Shown in pieces: positions 25,956 to 35,990 of a DNA stretch of 64,000 bases (its first letter is position 1; each line of letters opens with the position of its first letter). The DNA is from Bacillus swezeyi (GTDB lineage: Bacteria; Bacillota; Bacilli; Bacillales; Bacillaceae): assembly GCF_001969815.1 (NCBI RefSeq), contig NZ_MRBK01000001.1, forward strand, positions 62,001 to 126,000, read 5' to 3'. Under the pieces are notes generated by a model. It was given only the letters and a program-made list of their open reading frames with translations, did no database searches and was not told the DNA's origin. A program made the position numbers and the translations under genes.

Positions 25956-26939
25956 TCAAAAAATGCTAAGATCCCATTCCTGGGCCATATGTTTTAAAAG
26001 CATTCCGCCTGTTACGCTGTTGCCGCACTCATCTATGGCCGGTCCGTAGATGCCGATGCCGCATCCGGTCTGAAAAGGCTGTTCCCTTTTCAGGCTGGCA
26101 GGCACCGCACACATGATTCCGCCGGAAACGCCGCTTTTTGCGGGAATGCCGACAAAGGCTGCGAATTTTCCTGATGCATTGTACATGCCGCATGTCAGCA
26201 TTAAAGCTTTTGTCAGTTTTGCGACATCCTTTGGAATAACTTGTTCGCCGCGGAAAGGATGATATCCGTCGTTTGATAGAATCATGCCAATCAGGGCGAT
26301 ATCCTCGGTGCTTCCTTCCATGGCGCATTGTTTAAGGTAAACCTCAAGCGTTTGTTCGACATCGGCTTCCAAAAACCCGGTTTCTTTCAAATAATGAGCC
26401 AAAGCTCTGTTCCGATGGGCGGTCTGCCATTCTGACTGAAAGACTTCCTCATTGATGACAGGGCGTTTTCCGATCATTTTTTCAATGGTTGAATAAAGCG
26501 AATCTGTTTTCTCCCGAGCCGTTTCTCCCGGCAGAATCGAAGCGATAGTCAGCGCTCCGGCGTTGATCATTGGATTAAACGGCTTTCCCGGTTTATGCAT
26601 CTCAAGGCGGATGATGGAATTAAACGCATCTCCTGTCGGTTCTACATCGACGCGGTCTAATACATACGAAATTCCTCTCGTCAAACAAGCGGCAGTAAAA
26701 CTGATCACCTTAGAGATGCTTTGCAGTGTAAAGGGGACATCCCAATCCCCCGATTTGATCATGGTTTGATCAGAGCCAATGACGCAAATGCCGAGCTGGC
26801 TCGAATCGATTTTTCCTAAAGCAGGGATATATTCGGCGTTGCGTCCGCTGACGGAAAAAGGACGATAGTGTTCGACTAAATTCTCAAGGCGTGATTGCCA
26901 GAAATCGGCGTCATAACGTTCTTTTACAGCTTCATTCAT
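25956..26939 (-). CDS. glsA: Glutaminase
   Basis: A 327-residue serine-dependent glutaminase that turns glutamine into glutamate and ammonia. The catalytic SxxK motif is in FTLQSISKVISFTAACL. Other family blocks are MHKPGKPFNPMINAGALTIA and ALIGMILSNDGYHPFRGEQV, and GGIMCAVPASL. Length equals the B. subtilis enzyme. It is the first gene of the glsA-glnT operon, with the ATG behind AGGAATTTC. Control by the divergent glnK-glnL pair is expected from the B. subtilis system. Confidence 0.95.
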   Translation of the reverse strand: MNEAVKERYDADFWQSRLENLVEHYRPFSVSGRNAEYIPALGKIDSSQLGICVIGSDQTMIKSGDWDVPFTLQSISKVISFTAACLTRGISYVLDRVDVEPTGDAFNSIIRLEMHKPGKPFNPMINAGALTIASILPGETAREKTDSLYSTIEKMIGKRPVINEEVFQSEWQTAHRNRALAHYLKETGFLEADVEQTLEVYLKQCAMEGSTEDIALIGMILSNDGYHPFRGEQVIPKDVAKLTKALMLTCGMYNASGKFAAFVGIPAKSGVSGGIMCAVPASLKREQPFQTGCGIGIYGPAIDECGNSVTGGMLLKHMAQEWDLSIF

Positions 26940-27131
26940 CGAAATTCCTCCAATCTGACCTTTGATAAAGTCGCAAGCTTACTGAAAAATACGGGACTCT
27001 GTTAGCGGCGATTTAGGCATGGCGGCAGCGAGCAAAAGGGGTATTGCCGCTGCCGCGATGATTGATTCAGAGTCTGTTCTTTCTTGGGTAAAAGGGGTTT
27101 GGATAAACACAAGGGAGTGATTTGCGGGAAA

Positions 27132-27176
27132 ATATAAGCGTTTTCAAATTGAGAAAATATAAATTCAATTTATAAT
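27132..27176 (+). promoter_or_regulatory. Promoter with overlapping cre-like site, glnK direction
   Basis: TTGAGA (27149-27154) and TATAAT (27171-27176) are 16 bases apart. Directly upstream, ATATAAGCGTTTTCAA (27132-27147) fits the catabolite-response consensus with one mismatch. The promoter lies about 150 bases ahead of glnK. The rest of 26940-27327 is AT-rich; I saw no gene in it. Confidence 0.5.
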
Positions 27177-27327
27177 AGAACCTACAAGATCATACAAAAA
27201 ACGACAAAGTTAATTAAAAAATAAGCCGATGGATTTAAAAATCGAATGGACAGTGGGTAAAATGGGAGTTGCGAATAATGTTCAATTAACGTCAAAATAA
27301 AGCAACACAGTATAATGGGGGATCAGC

Positions 27328-28656
27328 ATGTTTGGTGAAAAATGGGGAAATTTGATTAAGAAAGTCGGCCAGCTTGTCAAAAAAGACGGCTATATTTTGT
27401 TGTTGATGCTTTTAACGGTGCCGCTTGCAGGTGAACTGAAGTTCTACCCCCTGAATGAGACCTTTCGCATTAGTTTTGGCGTACCGACATTTTTCTTTTT
27501 TTTGCTGCTGTTAAGAAATGTACCGGCTGTGCTGCCTGGTCTGTTAACCGGTGCGGCGATTGTCGCCTTTCGGGTGCTGCTTGACGTTCTCGGCCGGGAA
27601 AATGCCGATTGGCTGTCAGCCTTTTATCACCATTATCCAACTTCTTTCTTTTATTTCACGTATGCTTTTCTGTTTTATTTGGCAAAGGTGAAACGATTTC
27701 AATATCGGCCGATTTTCATTGGGTTTCTCGGTTTTGCCATTGAAATCATTGCAGACGGAGCGGAATTAACCGTTCAATATTTGACATTCGCATCCACCGT
27801 CACACCGGAGAAAATACGCGATATCATGGCGATTGCCTTTTCCCACAGTTTTATCGTGCTGAGCTTTTTTAATGTTATGAAGCTGTATGAGTCACAATCA
27901 AGGGAAAAGCAAATCCGTGAACAAAATGAGCATATGCTGATGATCATTTCAAACTTATATGAAGAAACCATTCATTTAAAAAAAACGCTGAAAAACACAG
28001 AGCAGATCACAAATGATTCCTATCAGCTGTACCGGCTCCTGAATAAACGCAGCCGGGAAAATCCTTTAGAGCAATCGCTCAGCCAGAAGGTGTTGAGGCT
28101 TGCAGGTGAAATTCACGAAGTCAAAAAGGATAATCAGCGTATTTTTGCCGGACTTTCCAAATTAATCTCTAATGAAAACTTCAGAGATTATATGAATGCG
28201 GATGATTTGGTCCGCCTTGTGATTGGAATTAATCACAAGTATGCCGAATCGCTTGGAAAGGATATAGACTTTCAATATACAATTTCGGGAGAACATCCGA
28301 AATACCATGTTTATACAATATTGTCGATGATCAATAATGTAATGGCCAATGCAGTGGAGGCTATTGAAGAAACCGGCTGCATCCGTCTCAGCCTCTATCG
28401 GAGCGGCGAAGGAATGATGGAATGCCAAGTGGAGGATGACGGACCCGGCATTCCCGAGAAAATCGGAGATGTGGTGTTTGAGCCTGGATATACTTCAAAG
28501 TATGATGAGTTTGGCACCCCTTCAACAGGAATCGGACTTTCTTATGTAAAGGAAGCTGTCGAAGAGCTTGGAGGCGGAATCGCATTCCGCAGTCATCCGA
28601 ACGGTGTCGTTTTTTCGATCAGACTTCCCATTCAACCATTGATTCAGAAAGGGTGA
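27328..28656 (+). CDS. glnK: Glutamine sensor histidine kinase
   Basis: A 442-residue kinase. About six membrane helices occupy residues 25-190 (YILLLMLLTVPLAGELKFYP, ISFGVPTFFFFLLLLRNV). A coiled linker leads to LAGEIHEVKKDNQRIFAGLS, in which His of HEVKKD is the likely phosphorylation site. The ATPase has MINNVMANAVEAIEE (N box), CQVEDDGPGIP (G1) and GTPSTGIGLSYVKEAVEELG (G2). It belongs with YcbA/GlnK of B. subtilis. The stop is nine bases before the ATG of the partner regulator. A GGGGATCAG site precedes the ATG. Confidence 0.93.
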   Translation: MFGEKWGNLIKKVGQLVKKDGYILLLMLLTVPLAGELKFYPLNETFRISFGVPTFFFFLLLLRNVPAVLPGLLTGAAIVAFRVLLDVLGRENADWLSAFYHHYPTSFFYFTYAFLFYLAKVKRFQYRPIFIGFLGFAIEIIADGAELTVQYLTFASTVTPEKIRDIMAIAFSHSFIVLSFFNVMKLYESQSREKQIREQNEHMLMIISNLYEETIHLKKTLKNTEQITNDSYQLYRLLNKRSRENPLEQSLSQKVLRLAGEIHEVKKDNQRIFAGLSKLISNENFRDYMNADDLVRLVIGINHKYAESLGKDIDFQYTISGEHPKYHVYTILSMINNVMANAVEAIEETGCIRLSLYRSGEGMMECQVEDDGPGIPEKIGDVVFEPGYTSKYDEFGTPSTGIGLSYVKEAVEELGGGIAFRSHPNGVVFSIRLPIQPLIQKG

Positions 28657-28664
28657 ACCACCTT

Positions 28665-29600
28665 ATGCGTTTTTTTATCGCTGATGATGACCGTGCTGTA
28701 CGATCCATTTTAAAGCAAATTATTGAAGACGAAGATTTGGGAGAGGCAGCCGGTGAAGCGGAGGACGGCTGTCAATTAGAAGGACATGTTTTAAATTTGC
28801 AGCAAATTGATATTTTATTTGTCGATCTTTTAATGCCGATTCGTGACGGGATCGAGACGATCCGCCATTTGCAGGGGTCTTTTTCAGGAAAAATCATCAT
28901 GATCTCCCAGGTCGAATCAAAAGAAATGATCGGTGAGGCGTACTCTCTCGGGATCGAATATTATATCCATAAACCGATTAACAGAATTGAAATTTTAAAT
29001 GTCATTCAAAAAGTCAAGGAACGGATTGACCTTGAACGATCGATTCAAGATATACAGTCTTCTTTAAATCGTCTCGTCAATGTGAATGGCGGACGAAGAA
29101 ACGCGCTGAGAGAAAAAAGCATTCAGGAAACGGGGGAATTTCTCCTTTCTGAGCTTGGCATCGTCGGTGAAAGCGGATCTAAAGATTTAATTGCCATCCT
29201 TCAATATTTATTTGACGATGAACAAACATCACTATACGAAAAGAATTTTCCTCCGCTTAAACACATTTTTATCAAGATCGCAGAGGAAAAGCTCGGACCA
29301 GCCGCTCCCCCCGTAGATATCAACCGGGAGGTCAAAGCGTCTGAGCAGCGGATACGGCGGGCTGTCAGCCATTCGTTAAATCACTTTGCATCACTCGGTT
29401 TAACAGACTTTTCAAATCCGAAGTTTGAAAGCTATGCTTCAAGGTTTTTTGACTTTACAGTCATCAGCAAAAAAATGAAAGAGCTGCAAAAAGACTCCGC
29501 TGCTGCAATGACGTCCGCACGAGTCAATACAAAAAAATTCATTCAAGTCTTCTTTTTAGAAGCCAAGCGCTTGAATGAGAGCGCCGGAAAAAGAGGCTGA
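28665..29600 (+). CDS. glnL: Response regulator of glutamine utilisation
   Basis: A 311-residue regulator. The receiver domain has acidic DDD near residue 6, the phosphorylated Asp in ILFVDLLMPIRDGIETIRHL and Lys in YYIHKPINRIEIL. The rest is the YcbB-type DNA-binding domain, not an OmpR or NarL type. I chose the ATG at 28665, eight bases after AAAGGGTGA; an upstream GTG at 28653 is less likely. It pairs with the GlnK kinase just upstream and in B. subtilis activates glsA-glnT, here divergent. A strong terminator follows. Confidence 0.93.
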   Translation: MRFFIADDDRAVRSILKQIIEDEDLGEAAGEAEDGCQLEGHVLNLQQIDILFVDLLMPIRDGIETIRHLQGSFSGKIIMISQVESKEMIGEAYSLGIEYYIHKPINRIEILNVIQKVKERIDLERSIQDIQSSLNRLVNVNGGRRNALREKSIQETGEFLLSELGIVGESGSKDLIAILQYLFDDEQTSLYEKNFPPLKHIFIKIAEEKLGPAAPPVDINREVKASEQRIRRAVSHSLNHFASLGLTDFSNPKFESYASRFFDFTVISKKMKELQKDSAAAMTSARVNTKKFIQVFFLEAKRLNESAGKRG

Positions 29601-29604
29601 AGAA

Positions 29605-29635
29605 AAAGGCTTCCTCGAACCTCGAGGAAGCCTTT
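29605..29635. terminator. Terminator between glnL and GNAT gene
   Basis: AAAGGCTTCCTCGA (29605-29618) pairs perfectly with TCGAGGAAGCCTTT (29622-29635) over a three-base loop. It separates two converging genes. Confidence 0.88.
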
Positions 29636-29648
29636 ATTTATTCATGTG

Positions 29649-30200
29649 TTATCTGAGAGTCTCTTCCTCCGCATATTCTTTCTTGAGCAGCGAAAACATG
29701 TATACATCTATCAGCACACCTTTCGCTCTCTCATACTCTCTTAAAAGACCTTCCTTCTGAAAGGATAATTGCTGAAGAAGCTTGATTGAAGGCGTGTTTT
29801 CAGGCTCTACTTTCGCTTCAATCCGGTTGAGGCCCATCTCTGTGAAGCCATGATGAATCAGCTCTTTGACGGCTTCAGAAGCAAAGCCTTTTCCCCAATG
29901 GCTCCTTCCTAAATCATAGCCGATCTCAGCCCTGCTGTTTTCTTGATCAATCATGTTAAAACCGCATGTTCCGATTACCTCATTCGTTTCTTTTGATACG
30001 ATTGAAAAGCGGTTTGCCTGCCCTTCTAGGCTTAAATCGCTGATCATTTTGATCATCTCTCTCGCTTGGGCGGCGCTTGTGAAAGGTGAGATGTTCATAT
30101 ATTTAGTGACTTCACGGTCTGACCAGTAATGATAGAGGGTCTCCGCATCCTCGATTATCATTTCTCTCAACATCAATCTTTCAGTATAAAGCGTTTCCAT
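29649..30200 (-). CDS. GNAT acetyltransferase, RimJ/RimL type
   Basis: A 183-residue acetyl-CoA-dependent acetyltransferase. It opens LYTERLMLREMIIEDAETLY, typical of the RimJ-like branch. The acetyl-CoA loop is GYDLGRSHWGKGFASEAVKE. LNRIEAKVEPENTPSIKLLQ with FQKEGLLREYERAKG is the usual C-terminal block. Substrate could be a ribosomal protein N-terminus, a peptide or a small molecule. It is a single gene between glnL and phoD, in opposite direction to both. Confidence 0.9.
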   Translation of the reverse strand: METLYTERLMLREMIIEDAETLYHYWSDREVTKYMNISPFTSAAQAREMIKMISDLSLEGQANRFSIVSKETNEVIGTCGFNMIDQENSRAEIGYDLGRSHWGKGFASEAVKELIHHGFTEMGLNRIEAKVEPENTPSIKLLQQLSFQKEGLLREYERAKGVLIDVYMFSLLKKEYAEEETLR

Positions 30201-30493
30201 GGTCTTGCCTCCTAAAGTTGTCGATTTTGTATGTTTAGGAATAGTGAAAAGACCATTTATCTATCTGCGCATTGTTCATTCCCTTCTATGACTTGATTAC
30301 TTTATTTTACCATGATGCGCATTTTTTTGTTGTCTCTCTTTAAAGAAAATGTGAAGAAAAACGGGAGAATAGATCTGCGGGAAACGACCGGGTTTTTGTC
30401 GAAATCATAGGCGGAACGATTGGTTTTCGACAAATTTCGATATGGTCCAAGGCGATGTGACTTGATCATCCATGTATCTCGTCTTATCTTCGA

Positions 30494-30535
30494 TTTACAA
30501 TACTTTACAGTGTATTAACAAACACTCCCTATAAT
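30494..30535 (+). promoter_or_regulatory. Pho box and promoter of phoD-tatAd-tatCd
   Basis: Repeats resembling TT(T/A)ACA lie at 30494-30499, 30504-30509 and 30515-30520, spaced about 10-11 bases, as for PhoP-P binding. TATAAT at 30530-30535 follows. The site is 41 bases ahead of phoD. PhoPR control of this operon is established in B. subtilis. Confidence 0.7.
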
Positions 30536-30575
30536 AGAACCCGATCAATCATTTGTATAGAGAGGGGTAATACGA

Positions 30576-32327
30576 ATGACACAAGAAGGGCCGCTGGAGG
30601 ACTGGATCAAGAAGCTGAATGAGGAAAATTTGAAAGAAAATACGTTTGACCGCCGCCGTTTTATTCAGGGAGCCGGCAAAATCGCCGGGCTTTCGCTCGG
30701 GCTTGCGATCGCACAATCGATGGGGGCAATGGAAGTCAATGCGGCACCGAGATTTTCTGAGTATCCTTTCACACTTGGTGTTGCATCTGGAGATCCACTT
30801 TCAGACAGTGTCGTTTTGTGGACAAGATTGGCGCCTGATCCGCTTAATGGGGGCGGTATGCCGAACGAAGCCGTATCTGTGAAATGGGAGATTGCAAAAG
30901 ATGAACGCTTCCGCCATATCGTCAAACACGGGACGGAAAAGGCGACACCGCATCTTGCCCATTCGGTCCATGCCGAGGTATCGGGGCTGAAGCCTGACCA
31001 TATATACTATTACCGCTTTAAATGCGGCAACCAGATAAGCCCGGTTGGAAAAACAAAAACGCTTCCGGCGCCGGGATCGGATGTGTCTAAATTAACATTC
31101 GCTTTCGCTTCATGCCAGCAGTATGAACACGGCTACTATACCGCCTATAAGCATATGGCAAAAGAAAAGCTCGATCTCGTATTTCATCTCGGAGACTATA
31201 TTTATGAATACGGCCCGAATGAATATGTATCGAAAACCGGTAATGTCAGAACACATAGCGGTCCGGAAATTATGTCGCTTCTTGATTACCGCAACCGCCA
31301 TGCCCAATACCGTTCCGATGCGAACTTGAAAGCGGCTCATGCCGCATTTCCATGGGTTGTGACATGGGATGACCATGAAGTGGAAAACAACTATGCAAAT
31401 GTGATTCCTGAAAAAGGCCAATCTGTTGAAGCATTTATCAAACGCCGTGCGGCTGCATATCAAGCTTACTATGAGCATATGCCGCTCCGCCGCAAATCTC
31501 TGCCAAACGGTCCTGATATGCAATTATACCGGAATTTTTCTTATGGCAATTTGGCTGATATCAATGTTCTTGATACCCGCCAATATCGTGATGACCAGGC
31601 AAATGGCGATGGAAACAAACCCCCTTCCGATGAATCAAATGATCCAAAGCGGACGCTGCTTGGAGCCGAACAGGAGGCTTGGCTGTTTGACAATCTAGGC
31701 CGTTCTCAAGCACATTGGAATATTCTTGCGCAGCAGATTTTCTTTGCCCAATGGAACTTTGGGACAAGCTCGGCGCCGGTTTACAGTATGGATTCATGGG
31801 ACGGCTATCCTGCTCAGCGCAAACGAATCATCGACTTTATCAAAGCTAAAAACATGAATAACATTGTCGTCCTGACCGGCGATGTTCATGCAAGCTGGGC
31901 AAACAATCTGCTTATCGATTTTGACGATTCGAAATCAGCCATCTTTGGAGCGGAATTCGTCGGCACATCGATTACATCGGGAGGAAACGGCGCGGATAAA
32001 AGGGCGGATACCGATAAGATTTTATCGAATAATCCCCACATTCAATTTTTCAATGACTACCGCGGCTATGTGCGCTGTACGGTTACACCTGAGGAGTGGC
32101 GGGCCGACTACCGCGTCGTTCCATTTGTGACAGAGCCGGGCGCTGCGATTTCGACAAGGGCTTCATATGTTTACCATAAAGACCATACAGGTTTAAAACG
32201 GACAGCTTCCAATATCGTCCCGGGAGGCGTGAAAAAATCGAACGAAGTCGAAGAAGACCGCTTTACGGAACACACTAGAGCCCATCAAAAACAAATGAAG
32301 CAACAGCAGAAAAAAGTAACCCAGTAA
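30576..32327 (+). CDS. phoD: Secreted alkaline phosphatase/phosphodiesterase D
   Basis: A 583-residue exported enzyme, the same length as B. subtilis PhoD. The N-terminus has a twin-arginine signal DRRRFIQGAGKIAGLSLGLA with cleavage near VNA-APRF. The catalytic domain has FAFASCQQYEHGYYTAYKHM, LVFHLGDYIYEYG, WVVTWDDHEVENNYAN and VVLTGDVHASWANNL, which carry the iron/calcium ligands of the PhoD family. It releases phosphate from phosphodiesters such as teichoic acid under phosphate starvation. The following tatAd and tatCd genes make its dedicated export channel. Confidence 0.96.
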   Translation: MTQEGPLEDWIKKLNEENLKENTFDRRRFIQGAGKIAGLSLGLAIAQSMGAMEVNAAPRFSEYPFTLGVASGDPLSDSVVLWTRLAPDPLNGGGMPNEAVSVKWEIAKDERFRHIVKHGTEKATPHLAHSVHAEVSGLKPDHIYYYRFKCGNQISPVGKTKTLPAPGSDVSKLTFAFASCQQYEHGYYTAYKHMAKEKLDLVFHLGDYIYEYGPNEYVSKTGNVRTHSGPEIMSLLDYRNRHAQYRSDANLKAAHAAFPWVVTWDDHEVENNYANVIPEKGQSVEAFIKRRAAAYQAYYEHMPLRRKSLPNGPDMQLYRNFSYGNLADINVLDTRQYRDDQANGDGNKPPSDESNDPKRTLLGAEQEAWLFDNLGRSQAHWNILAQQIFFAQWNFGTSSAPVYSMDSWDGYPAQRKRIIDFIKAKNMNNIVVLTGDVHASWANNLLIDFDDSKSAIFGAEFVGTSITSGGNGADKRADTDKILSNNPHIQFFNDYRGYVRCTVTPEEWRADYRVVPFVTEPGAAISTRASYVYHKDHTGLKRTASNIVPGGVKKSNEVEEDRFTEHTRAHQKQMKQQQKKVTQ

Positions 32328-32348
32328 TCTATGAAAGGATGACGGCAA

Positions 32349-32561
32349 ATGCTTTCTAATATCGGTATTCCGGGTCTCATTTTGGTGCTTGTGATTGCAT
32401 TGATCATTTTCGGCCCTTCAAAGCTCCCCGAGATCGGCCGGGCTTTTGGCAAAACGCTGACCGAATTTAAAAGTGCGACCAAATCTTTGGTATCTTCTGA
32501 TGACAATGAAACCGGAGAGGCACCTGAGCTAAAAAAGAAGCGAGATCAATCGGCAGGATGA
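32349..32561 (+). CDS. tatAd: Tat translocase subunit TatAd
   Basis: A 70-residue protein with one N-terminal helix ([20 protein letters not shown]), the [20 protein letters not shown] amphipathic helix and a charged tail, the standard TatA layout. It forms the variable-size pore with TatCd for folded proteins. It lies 21 bases after phoD behind GAAAGGATGACGG. In B. subtilis this pair is specific for PhoD. Confidence 0.95.
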   Translation: MLSNIGIPGLILVLVIALIIFGPSKLPEIGRAFGKTLTEFKSATKSLVSSDDNETGEAPELKKKRDQSAG

Positions 32562-32636
32562 ATGAAGGCGGGCGGGTGATCCCGTCTGCTTCTTTTTCTA
32601 ATTAGACATGTAAAGATAAGCGGGAGGCATCAAAAG

Positions 32637-33371
32637 ATGAAAAGCGGGGAAATACATTTGATCGACCATCTCGAAGAACTTCGGCAGCGGATCATTAAAA
32701 CGCTGCTGACGTTTATTCTGTTTCTCATCACGGGTTTTTTGTTTGTACAGGACATTTATGACTGGCTGATCAGAGACCTTGACGCCAAGCTTGCCGTCTT
32801 GGGGCCTGGGGATATTTTGTGGGTATATATGATGATTTCTGGGGTTTTGGCGATTGCGGCAACGATACCTGTGGCTGCTTTTCAGACATGGCGGTTTGTG
32901 GCCCCGGCGCTGAGCGAACACGAGCGGAGGGTGGCTTTATTTTATATCCCCGGACTGTTTATCTTTTTTATTCTGGGGGTTTTGTTCGGTTATTTCGTAC
33001 TGTTTCCGCTCGTTCTTCAATTTTTGATCAATCTTTCTGCCGGCCATTTTCAAACGGTGTTTACGGCGGAACGTTATTTCCGTTTTATGATCAATCTGAC
33101 GCTGCCATTTGGCTTTTTATTTGAAATGCCCCTCATCGTCATGTTTTTAACGAGTTTGGGGATCTTAAATCCGACCAGGCTTGCAAAAATGAGAAAAATC
33201 TCCTATTTTGCGCTAATCGTCATATCGGTTGTGATCACGCCCCCGGATTTTATTTCAGACGTCTTGGTGATCGTGCCGCTGCTTGTTTTATATGAATTAA
33301 GCATATCTTTATCAGCATTTATTTACAGGAAAAAAATCGCTGAAGAAACAGGGGCTGAGGCCCGAGGCTGA
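32637..33371 (+). CDS. tatCd: Tat translocase subunit TatCd
   Basis: A 244-residue membrane protein with six helices. The cytoplasmic N-terminus has LIDHLEELRQRIIKTLLTFI, the TatC signature that reads the twin-arginine signal. FQTWRFVAPALSEHERR and FLFEMPLIVMFLTSLGI are further conserved blocks. It binds PhoD signal peptides and recruits TatAd. It is the last gene of the phoD operon. Confidence 0.95.
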   Translation: MKSGEIHLIDHLEELRQRIIKTLLTFILFLITGFLFVQDIYDWLIRDLDAKLAVLGPGDILWVYMMISGVLAIAATIPVAAFQTWRFVAPALSEHERRVALFYIPGLFIFFILGVLFGYFVLFPLVLQFLINLSAGHFQTVFTAERYFRFMINLTLPFGFLFEMPLIVMFLTSLGILNPTRLAKMRKISYFALIVISVVITPPDFISDVLVIVPLLVLYELSISLSAFIYRKKIAEETGAEARG

Positions 33372-33402
33372 AGAGACAGGCTGTCTTCAGTCTCTTTTTT
33401 TT
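33371..33402 (+). terminator. Terminator after tatCd
   Basis: AAGAGAC (33371-33377) pairs with GTCTCTT (33390-33396), followed by a run of T to 33402. It ends the phoD operon. Confidence 0.7.
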
Positions 33403-33437
33403 CGCCATAGAATTTGAAAAATCAGAAAATAAAGATA

Positions 33438-33538
33438 TTGACAATTTGTTTATTTGTCTTACAATTAAACAAAAAGATAAATGAAGGAGGTTAGGATGCA
33501 GATTAATTGGCGTTTTAGCTAAATGACAACGCTTTCGT
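33438..33538 (+). promoter_or_regulatory. Promoter, GntR-type operator and cre-like site of the ycbC operon
   Basis: TTGACA (33438-33443) and TACAAT (33460-33465) are 16 bases apart. The dyad TTGTCTTACAA (33454-33464) overlaps the -10; the same 11-mer overlaps the -10 of ycbG at 38913-38923. ATGACAACGCTTTCGT (33523-33538) resembles a cre site with two mismatches. Between them, an ATG at 33496 behind AAGGAGG opens an eight-residue ORF (MQINWRFS). These signals suit substrate induction plus glucose repression. Confidence 0.6.
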
Positions 33539-33572
33539 AAACATGGAAAATGACGACAGGGAGATGACGTAT

Positions 33573-34499
33573 ATGGGTCAAATTCGAAAGGCGCCGGAAG
33601 GAATATTGGGTTTTCCTGTAGCGCCCTTTAATGGGCAGGGGAAATTGGAGGAAGAAGCGCTTTATCAGAACATCCAATTTTTGTTGGATGAAGGGCTTGA
33701 AGCGATTTTCATCGCTTGCGGCTCAGGGGAATTCCACTCTCTCAGCGGGAAGGAATATGAACAAATGGTCGAAATCGCCGTGTCGGCAGCAGGCGGAAAG
33801 GTGCCGGTATACACCGGGGTGGGCGGAAATTTGAGCACCGCGTTGGAATGGACGCGAATTTCCGAGGATAAAGGGGCTGACGGCTATTTGATTCTGCCGC
33901 CGTATTTAATTCACGGCGAGCAGGAAGGCCTTTACCAGTATACGAAAACGATCATTGAAAGCACAGACTTAAATGCGATTATTTATCAGCGCGATAATGC
34001 AGTCCTGACGCTAGAACAGATACAGCGCCTCACAGAACTCGAGCAGCTTGTCGGGCTTAAAGACGGGATAGGAGATATGGCCTTGAATATCAGCTTGTCC
34101 TATACACTGGGAGACCGGCTGGGCTGGCTCAACGGAATGCCGATGGCTGAGATCACGATGCCGGCATATGCTCCGATTGGCTTTACATCATACTCTTCAG
34201 CGATTTCCAACTATATTCCCCATATTTCAAGAATGTTTTACGAGGCATTATTAAACGGAAATGTTCAGCTGGTGAGGGAGATTTATCAGCATGTCATTAT
34301 GCCAATCAATGAAATCCGCAAACAGCGAAAGGGCTATGCCGTGTCCCTGATTAAAGCAGGCATGGAAATCATGGGGCTTCATGCGAAAAACACCGCGAGG
34401 CCGCCGATTGTTCCGGTAGAAAAAGAACATTGCCGGCAGCTTGAAAACATATTGGAAAGCGCAATGGGGCGTTTTCCGAAAAAAACCGCTGCCATATAA
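33573..34499 (+). CDS. ycbC: 5-dehydro-4-deoxyglucarate dehydratase
   Basis: A 308-residue class I aldolase-fold enzyme of the DHDPS/NAL family. It decarboxylates and dehydrates 5-keto-4-deoxyglucarate to 2-oxoglutarate semialdehyde. GILGFPVAPFNGQGKLEEEA opens it, the Tyr is in AIIYQRDNAVLTLEQI, and the Schiff-base Lys is in LVGLKDGIGDMALN. I chose the ATG at 33573, which gives the B. subtilis length; two earlier in-frame ATGs exist. It begins the ycbC-ycbD-gudP-gudD run and its product feeds YcbD. Confidence 0.92.
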   Translation: MGQIRKAPEGILGFPVAPFNGQGKLEEEALYQNIQFLLDEGLEAIFIACGSGEFHSLSGKEYEQMVEIAVSAAGGKVPVYTGVGGNLSTALEWTRISEDKGADGYLILPPYLIHGEQEGLYQYTKTIIESTDLNAIIYQRDNAVLTLEQIQRLTELEQLVGLKDGIGDMALNISLSYTLGDRLGWLNGMPMAEITMPAYAPIGFTSYSSAISNYIPHISRMFYEALLNGNVQLVREIYQHVIMPINEIRKQRKGYAVSLIKAGMEIMGLHAKNTARPPIVPVEKEHCRQLENILESAMGRFPKKTAAI

Positions 34500-34517
34500 A
34501 CAAAAGGAGGTATGGAG

Positions 34518-35984
34518 ATGTCTGTTGCAACTGAAAACAAAACTTATTTCAATTTTATCAATGGCCGATGGGTGAAGGCCGAATCAGGCGGTATGGAACA
34601 GAGTATGAATCCGGCTGATATACGCGATGTCGTCGGACTTGTGCAAAAATCCTCGGAACAAGACGTTGACAGGGCAGTTGAGGCTGCGATGCAAGCGAAA
34701 ACAGATTGGAGAAAGCTGTCGGGAGCGGAGCGGGGGCAATACCTATACAAAACAGCCGACATCATGGAACAGCGCCTTGATGAAATTGCGGAATGTGCGA
34801 CACGGGAAATGGGAAAACCGCTGCCTGAAGCAAAAGGAGAAACAGCCCGGGGGATCGCCATTCTCCGATACTATGCCGGAGAAGGCATGCGTAAAACAGG
34901 CGATGTCATTCCGTCGACTAACAAATCCGCTTTCATGTACACCGACAGGGTTCCGCTCGGGGTCGTCGGCGTGATCTCGCCTTGGAATTTTCCGGTCGCG
35001 ATCCCCATTTGGAAAATGGCACCGGCTCTGATCTATGGAAACACAGTTGTCATCAAGCCGGCAACGGAAACAGCGGTCACTTGTCTAAAGGTCATATCCT
35101 GTTTTGAAGAAGCCGGAATTCCCTTTGGAGTCGTCAATGCGGTGACAGGTCCGGGGTCTGCAGCCGGCCGTCGGCTTGCAGAGCACCCTGATGTGAACGG
35201 CATTACATTTACGGGGTCTAATCAAACAGGAAAAACAATCGGACGGACGGCTTTTGAACGCGGGGCGAAGTACCAGCTTGAAATGGGAGGCAAAAACCCT
35301 GTGATCATAGCAAATGATGCCGATCTTGATCTTGCGGTTGAAGCTGTGATCAGCGGTGCGTTTCGCTCAACAGGCCAAAAATGTACGGCAACGAGCCGCG
35401 TCATTGTATTAAGCGATATTTATGACCTTTTTAAAGAAAAGCTGCTCCAGCAAACAAAAAAGATTACAATCGGCGACAGCTTAAAGGAGGATGTGTGGAT
35501 GGGACCGATCGCCAGCAAACAGCAGCTCGACAACTGTCTGTCCTATGTTGAAAAAGGCAAACAAGAAGGAGCAGATCTTATTTTCGGCGGTGAAAGGCTG
35601 ACCGCCGGGAAATATGAAAACGGCTATTATATCCGGCCTGCCATTTTTGATCACGTCACATCCCGCATGTCCATCGCGCAAGAGGAAATATTCGGTCCTA
35701 TCATCGCTTTAATCAAAACGGATACACTGCCGGAAGCTTTGGAGACAGCCAATGATGTCGAATTTGGTTTGAGCGCCTCCATTTTCACGCAAAACATCGG
35801 CCATATGCTGTCATTCATAGAGGATATTGAAGCCGGGCTCATTCGGGTGAACGCAGAAAGCGCAGGCGTCGAACTTCAGGCGCCATTTGGCGGTGTCAAA
35901 CGATCCAGTTCACATTCACGGGAACAGGGTGAGGCAGCCAAAGAATTTTTCACAGCTGTAAAAACCGTGTTTATCAAATCGTAA
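34518..35984 (+). CDS. ycbD: 2-oxoglutarate semialdehyde dehydrogenase
   Basis: A 488-residue aldehyde dehydrogenase. The NAD site has [20 protein letters not shown], the general base Glu is in [12 protein letters not shown] and the nucleophile Cys in [26 protein letters not shown] is the Rossmann contact. It oxidises the semialdehyde made by YcbC to 2-oxoglutarate, entering the TCA cycle. The ATG at 34518 has AAAGGAGG seven bases upstream; the ATG at 34512 abuts that site. It follows ycbC by 18 bases. Confidence 0.93.
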   Translation: MSVATENKTYFNFINGRWVKAESGGMEQSMNPADIRDVVGLVQKSSEQDVDRAVEAAMQAKTDWRKLSGAERGQYLYKTADIMEQRLDEIAECATREMGKPLPEAKGETARGIAILRYYAGEGMRKTGDVIPSTNKSAFMYTDRVPLGVVGVISPWNFPVAIPIWKMAPALIYGNTVVIKPATETAVTCLKVISCFEEAGIPFGVVNAVTGPGSAAGRRLAEHPDVNGITFTGSNQTGKTIGRTAFERGAKYQLEMGGKNPVIIANDADLDLAVEAVISGAFRSTGQKCTATSRVIVLSDIYDLFKEKLLQQTKKITIGDSLKEDVWMGPIASKQQLDNCLSYVEKGKQEGADLIFGGERLTAGKYENGYYIRPAIFDHVTSRMSIAQEEIFGPIIALIKTDTLPEALETANDVEFGLSASIFTQNIGHMLSFIEDIEAGLIRVNAESAGVELQAPFGGVKRSSSHSREQGEAAKEFFTAVKTVFIKS

Positions 35985-35990
35985 TTTAAT

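Noticed and set aside
33496..33522. Eight-codon ORF (MQINWRFS) with a perfect ribosome site before ycbC, considered as an attenuation leader.
   Set aside because: No terminator or alternative pairing lies after it, so there is no mechanism to support.
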